In this document: positions 5,970 through 7,750 of the stretch, one piece after another
Numbering within the stretch: position 1 is the stretch's first letter
Layout of the letters: the number at the start of each line of letters is the position of its first letter
Source: Candidatus Cloacimonadota bacterium
GTDB lineage: Bacteria > Hydrothermota > E44-bin80
Assembly (NCBI GenBank): GCA_004375785.1
Contig: SOKM01000039.1
Coordinates: 1 to 7,750 of the forward strand
Direction of reading: 5' to 3'
DNA: 7,750 nt
The notes under the pieces: model-generated
What the model was told of the DNA's origin: nothing
What the model saw: only the letters and a program-made list of their open reading frames with translations
Databases searched by the model: none
Translations under genes and position numbers: made by a program

Positions 5970-6000
5970 CTCTATGTGCTCTGCGTCTCCGTGATGAAAT
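5970..6000. repeat. Copy of a short dispersed intergenic repeat (CTCTGTG...CTCTGCGTC...GTGAAAT type)
   Basis: The 31 bp begin CTCTATGTGCTCTGCGTC and end CTCCGTGATGAAAT, with an internal rhythm of CTCT/GTCTC units. From memory, close variants occur between genes in very many unrelated bacterial and metagenome-derived genomes. They generate false small ORFs that read LCVLCVSVV on one strand and HHGDAEDTE on the other. Here the same peptides appear as LYVLCVSVM (plus) and FHHGDAEHIE (minus, from a spurious open frame over 5736-6086). The repeat ends 8 bp before the ribosome site of the next gene. Confidence 0.55.
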
Positions 6001-6020
6001 AAAATAGTAAAGGAGAGAAT

Positions 6021-6503
6021 ATGGAAATTAAAATTGTAGGAATTGAGAATCCTGAAGGATTGAATTTGGTCCTTGGACAATCGCATTTCATCAAAACTGT
6101 AGATGATGTCTATGAGGCACTTGTCAGCACAGTGCCCGGTATAAAATTTGGTTTTGCATTTTGTGAATCCTCGGACAAACGTCTTGTCCGATACACAGGA
6201 ACGGATGATGGCTTGATTGAACTCGCAAAAAAGAATGCGTTAAATATAGGAGCAGGACATTCTTTTATCCTCTTCTTAAAGGATGCCTACCCGATAAATA
6301 TTCTTAGAACACTGAGGAGTGTGCCTGAAATTGTAGGTTTTTACTGTGCCTCTGCCAATCCTGTAAAGGTTGTTATTGCAGAGGAGGGAGAGCAGCGAGG
6401 TATACTCGGTGTTCTGGATGGTTTGAAACCTGTGGACGTCGAAGACGAAGAAGCGATAAAAGAGCGGAAAGATTTTTTGAGGGAAATAGGGTATAAGATA
6501 TAG
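6021..6503 (+). CDS. Adenosine-specific kinase (DUF355/PF04008 family)
   Basis: The 160-aa protein matches the small adenosine-specific kinase family known from the Pyrobaculum protein PAE2307, reported to bind adenosine/AMP and phosphorylate adenosine, and common in archaea and some thermophilic or deep-branching bacteria. Conserved blocks: VLGQSHFIKTVDDVYEALV (17-35); FGFAFCESSDKRLVRYTGTD (43-62), with the C-E-x-S-x-x-R-L-V-R core; IGAGHSFILFLKDAYPIN (76-93); VPEIVGFYCASANPVKVVIA (101-120); and RGILGVLDG (126-134). It shows no P-loop or PfkB/ribokinase signature, so its kinase chemistry would be unlike that of ordinary adenosine kinases. The ATG at 6021 has a good AAAGGAG ribosome site at 6009-6015 with 5-nt spacing. 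It follows a 155-bp gap after argS and ends 6 bp from a convergent gene. A role in purine-nucleoside salvage is inferred. Confidence 0.9.
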   Translation: MEIKIVGIENPEGLNLVLGQSHFIKTVDDVYEALVSTVPGIKFGFAFCESSDKRLVRYTGTDDGLIELAKKNALNIGAGHSFILFLKDAYPINILRTLRSVPEIVGFYCASANPVKVVIAEEGEQRGILGVLDGLKPVDVEDEEAIKERKDFLREIGYKI

Positions 6504-6509
6504 GAGACG

Positions 6510-6752
6510 CTATAATCCAAACTTGATGATATGGCAGGTTAACGTATCCTTCACTCCTTCAATTGTTCTTATTTTCTTTATAATAAATTTGCCGAGAGAA
6601 GAGACATCCGCTGATTCAATAGTTGTTATAATATCGTGTGGTCCGGTTACAGCGTCTACCTGAATAATTGATGATAATTCCTTCAATTCATTGTATACAC
6701 TGTGTGCCTTGCTCGGTTCCACCTTTATCAGCACGTAAGCACTTGCACTCAT
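6510..6752 (-). CDS. Stand-alone Lrp/AsnC-type ligand-binding (RAM) domain protein
   Basis: The 80-aa protein consists only of the C-terminal RAM/AsnC_trans_reg domain of Lrp-family regulators, with no helix-turn-helix. SASAYVLIKVEPSKAHSVYNEL (2-23) forms the first strand and helix, VDAVTGPHDIITTIE (32-46) the characteristic V-x-x-x-x-G-x-x-D-x-x-x loop strand, and IRTIEGVKDTLTCHIIKFGL (61-80) the end of the beta-alpha-beta-beta-alpha-beta fold. Such single-domain proteins form dimers and larger rings that bind amino acids or other small ligands, but this one cannot bind DNA by itself. The ATG has a strong GGAGG site (minus strand, 6761-6757, 4-nt spacing) and starts 12 nt after the hepT stop, so it is probably co-transcribed with the toxin pair. 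It meets the kinase gene tail to tail with 6 bp between stops. Ligand and partner are unknown. Confidence 0.85.
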   Translation of the reverse strand: MSASAYVLIKVEPSKAHSVYNELKELSSIIQVDAVTGPHDIITTIESADVSSLGKFIIKKIRTIEGVKDTLTCHIIKFGL

Positions 6753-6764
6753 TGTTCCTCCTTT

Positions 6765-7199
6765 TCAGGATTCATTTTCTTCTTCTATTTTCTTAAGTAC
6801 CTCTTTGGCAAAAGATTTCAATATGTCAAGTTCCTTTAATTTTGAGATTACTTCTTCTTCTGTTACCTCCCAATAGAGATGAACTAACCGATTTCGAAAA
6901 CTGGCAAATTCTTCCAGTTTTTTGCCTGTCTCTGGTGAAAGCATCTCTGCTTCTGTTAACCTTCTAAAGATTCCTCTGTAGGTATCTGCTCGTTTTAGCT
7001 CTAAGCCAGCAATTAAATGACTTCCAATATTGAGACACTCTTCTATGGAGACTTGCAAAATTCTCTCTGCAGCTGATATGAGAGTTTTAGTTTTTTCTTT
7101 TTCTATCGTCTTCTGAATTTCTTTTAGACGAGCAAGGTTTTCCTCGAATCTCTCGAGTTGAAGAAAAATTTTCTCTTTATCTATACCCGTAGGTACCAT
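6765..7199 (-). CDS. hepT: HepT-like HEPN toxin (DUF86 family ribonuclease)
   Basis: This 144-aa, mostly helical HEPN protein is the probable toxin of a type VII HepT/MntA system; characterised members cleave RNA and are silenced by AMPylation by MntA. The HEPN active-site motif R-x4-H-x-Y is complete: FRNRLVHLYW at 101-110, with R102, H107 and Y109, Y109 being the position that MntA modifies. Other family features are the N-terminal charged helices (8-36), AAERILQVSIEECLNIGSHLI (43-63) and YRGIFRRLTEAEMLSPE (74-90). The length is normal. The ATG at 7199 has an AAAAAGGAG ribosome site (minus strand, 7216-7208) with 8-nt spacing. It overlaps the end of mntA by 23 nt, coupling toxin translation to the antitoxin gene. 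The motif argues for an active rather than decayed toxin. Alternatively it could act in abortive defence. Confidence 0.9.
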   Translation of the reverse strand: MVPTGIDKEKIFLQLERFEENLARLKEIQKTIEKEKTKTLISAAERILQVSIEECLNIGSHLIAGLELKRADTYRGIFRRLTEAEMLSPETGKKLEEFASFRNRLVHLYWEVTEEEVISKLKELDILKSFAKEVLKKIEEENES

Positions 7200-7635
7200 T
7201 TTGAATTCTCCTTTTTAACGCATTGAAATATAGTTCTCTTAATGGTGCTGTATCGTAGTAAAGATGTTCCTTTCGAACCTCAAATTCTATTCTTATGCGG
7301 AGGTCGCGTGCGTAAAGGCATCTTCCCTCCTTAAAAACCCTGTGGATTAAAGTCAAGGGAACTTGATTAAGATTGATAAGGTCGATTGCCTCTTCTTCAA
7401 ATCTATCTTGCAAATCATCAAGAAGGTCAAGGGTATTATCAAGGTCAAACTCTCTTGCAGGCAAGAAAGCAATATCAAGGTCACTCAGTTTGCCTGCACT
7501 ATTGGTTGCATAAGAGCCATAAAGATAGATAAGTAAAATGTCGAATCTTTTGGCAATCTTTTCCATCTCAGGTTCGATTTTTTCAAAATCAATCCTTTTA
7601 CCGTTTCTTGATTTCAGCACCCGAATAAATTTCAT
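7177..7635 (-). CDS. mntA: MntA-like minimal nucleotidyltransferase antitoxin
   Basis: A 152-aa MNT-fold nucleotidyltransferase, the probable antitoxin that transfers AMP from ATP to the HepT active-site tyrosine. The hallmark G-S-x10-D-x-D is complete: YLYGSYATNSAGKLSDLDIAF has G40, S41, D52 and D54, and D85 in EEAIDLINLN is the likely third metal ligand. The C-terminal region YYDTAPLRELYFNALKRRI (127-145) matches the usual helical end. The first 30 residues form a basic, charged N-terminal extension. I chose the ATG at 7635 because TAGGG (minus strand, 7646-7642) sits 6 nt upstream. A GTG at 7650 would add five residues (MIGFN) but has no ribosome site. The gene precedes hepT and overlaps it by 23 nt. 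Both catalytic motifs are intact, so the module is probably functional. Confidence 0.9.
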   Translation of the reverse strand: MKFIRVLKSRNGKRIDFEKIEPEMEKIAKRFDILLIYLYGSYATNSAGKLSDLDIAFLPAREFDLDNTLDLLDDLQDRFEEEAIDLINLNQVPLTLIHRVFKEGRCLYARDLRIRIEFEVRKEHLYYDTAPLRELYFNALKRRIQNGTYGYR

Positions 7636-7669
7636 ATTAAACCCTATCACAATATTTTTGAGATGTCAA
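7636..7669 (-). promoter_or_regulatory. Candidate -35 element and ribosome site upstream of mntA
   Basis: A perfect TTGACA is present on the minus strand at 7669-7664. The hexamer 17 nt later, TAGGGT (7646-7641), matches only 3 of 6 bases of a -10 box and doubles as the ribosome site; TTTAAT (7641-7636) is a better -10 but 22 nt away. A promoter here would give a nearly leaderless mntA transcript. The -35 match is good and the rest is weak. Confidence 0.25.
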
Positions 7670-7670
7670 T

Positions 7671-7748
7671 CTATTTCACGGGTCTTAAGGGATTAAAGAG
7701 TTTTCTTCGGACATTTTTCCCGAGAAGGAATGCCCTCTTAATTGTGAA
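7671..7748 (-). CDS. Possible 3' end of another minus-strand gene (partial)
   Basis: One minus-strand frame is open from the window edge to a TAG at 7673-7671, encoding 25 residues (FTIKRAFLLGKNVRRKLFN, then PLRPVK). It would end 35 nt before mntA on the same strand, a plausible spacing. The tail is basic and unrecognised. A 25-codon open stretch is not significant by itself, and another minus frame is open for 21 codons too, so this may be intergenic DNA. The rest of 7651-7750 shows nothing else I can name. Confidence 0.15.
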   Translation of the reverse strand, partial: FTIKRAFLLGKNVRRKLFNPLRPVK

Positions 7749-7750
7749 CT

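Noticed and set aside
5736..6086. 116-codon minus-strand open frame across the argS end and the following gap
   Set aside because: It is antisense to the ArgRS C-terminus and the kinase start. Its FHHGDAEHIE peptide is the hallmark of the dispersed repeat rather than of a protein.
7648..7650. GTG at 7650 as the start of mntA
   Set aside because: It is in frame but lacks an upstream ribosome site, while the ATG at 7635 has TAGGG at 6-nt spacing and begins nearer the conserved fold.
1..7750. CRISPR array, tRNA/rRNA genes, insertion sequence or riboswitch
   Set aside because: There are no regularly spaced identical repeats, no cloverleaf-like CCA-ending elements, no transposase motifs and no long structured leaders; the gaps are too short.

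Overview
The window is A+T-rich, gene-dense bacterial chromosome. RsfS, pantothenate synthetase, a GlmU-type uridylyltransferase and a LytR_C-domain membrane protein all point to Bacteria. The gene order folB-folK-deoxynucleoside kinase-panC-glmU-like-lytR_C-rsfS-argS, the short or overlapping junctions, the preference for AGA/AGG arginine codons and the archaeal/thermophile-type adenosine-specific kinase suggest an uncultured candidate-phylum bacterium, possibly WOR-3/Stahlbacteria-like. That placement is inference from memory of similar gene orders, not something the sequence proves.

Region 1 (16-5865, + strand) is a tightly packed run of eight genes. Four junctions overlap (folB/folK by 35 nt, folK/dNK, glmU-like/lytR_C and rsfS/argS by 14 nt each) and the rest are 1-20 nt apart, so it is probably one operon that may begin before the window. 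It combines folate synthesis (folB, folK), deoxynucleoside salvage (dNK), pantothenate/CoA synthesis (panC), cell-envelope precursor and envelope proteins (glmU-like, LytR_C) and translation (rsfS, argS). Oddities are a GlmU-like protein that stops before the acetyltransferase active site, an ArgRS whose HIGH signature reads NIVN, and a perfect 18-bp palindrome that forms the 3' end of folK.

Region 2 (5866-6020) is the only sizeable intergenic gap on this strand. It holds a 13-bp near-perfect tandem repeat, a perfect 16-bp palindrome and a 31-bp stretch that resembles a short sequence dispersed in many unrelated bacterial genomes. It leads into an adenosine-specific kinase gene (6021-6503) with a good ribosome binding site.

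Region 3 (7635 down to 6510, - strand) is convergent with the kinase gene, only 6 bp apart. It encodes a MntA/HepT toxin-antitoxin pair (nucleotidyltransferase antitoxin, then HEPN toxin, overlapping by 23 nt) followed 12 nt later by a stand-alone Lrp/AsnC-type ligand-binding (RAM) domain protein. The last 100 bp hold at most the 3' tail of another minus-strand gene. There is no tRNA, rRNA, CRISPR array, IS element or recognisable riboswitch. I see no clearly new multi-gene system; the most interesting signals are the palindromic/dispersed repeats, the truncated GlmU, the variant ArgRS motif and the TA module with its attached RAM gene.
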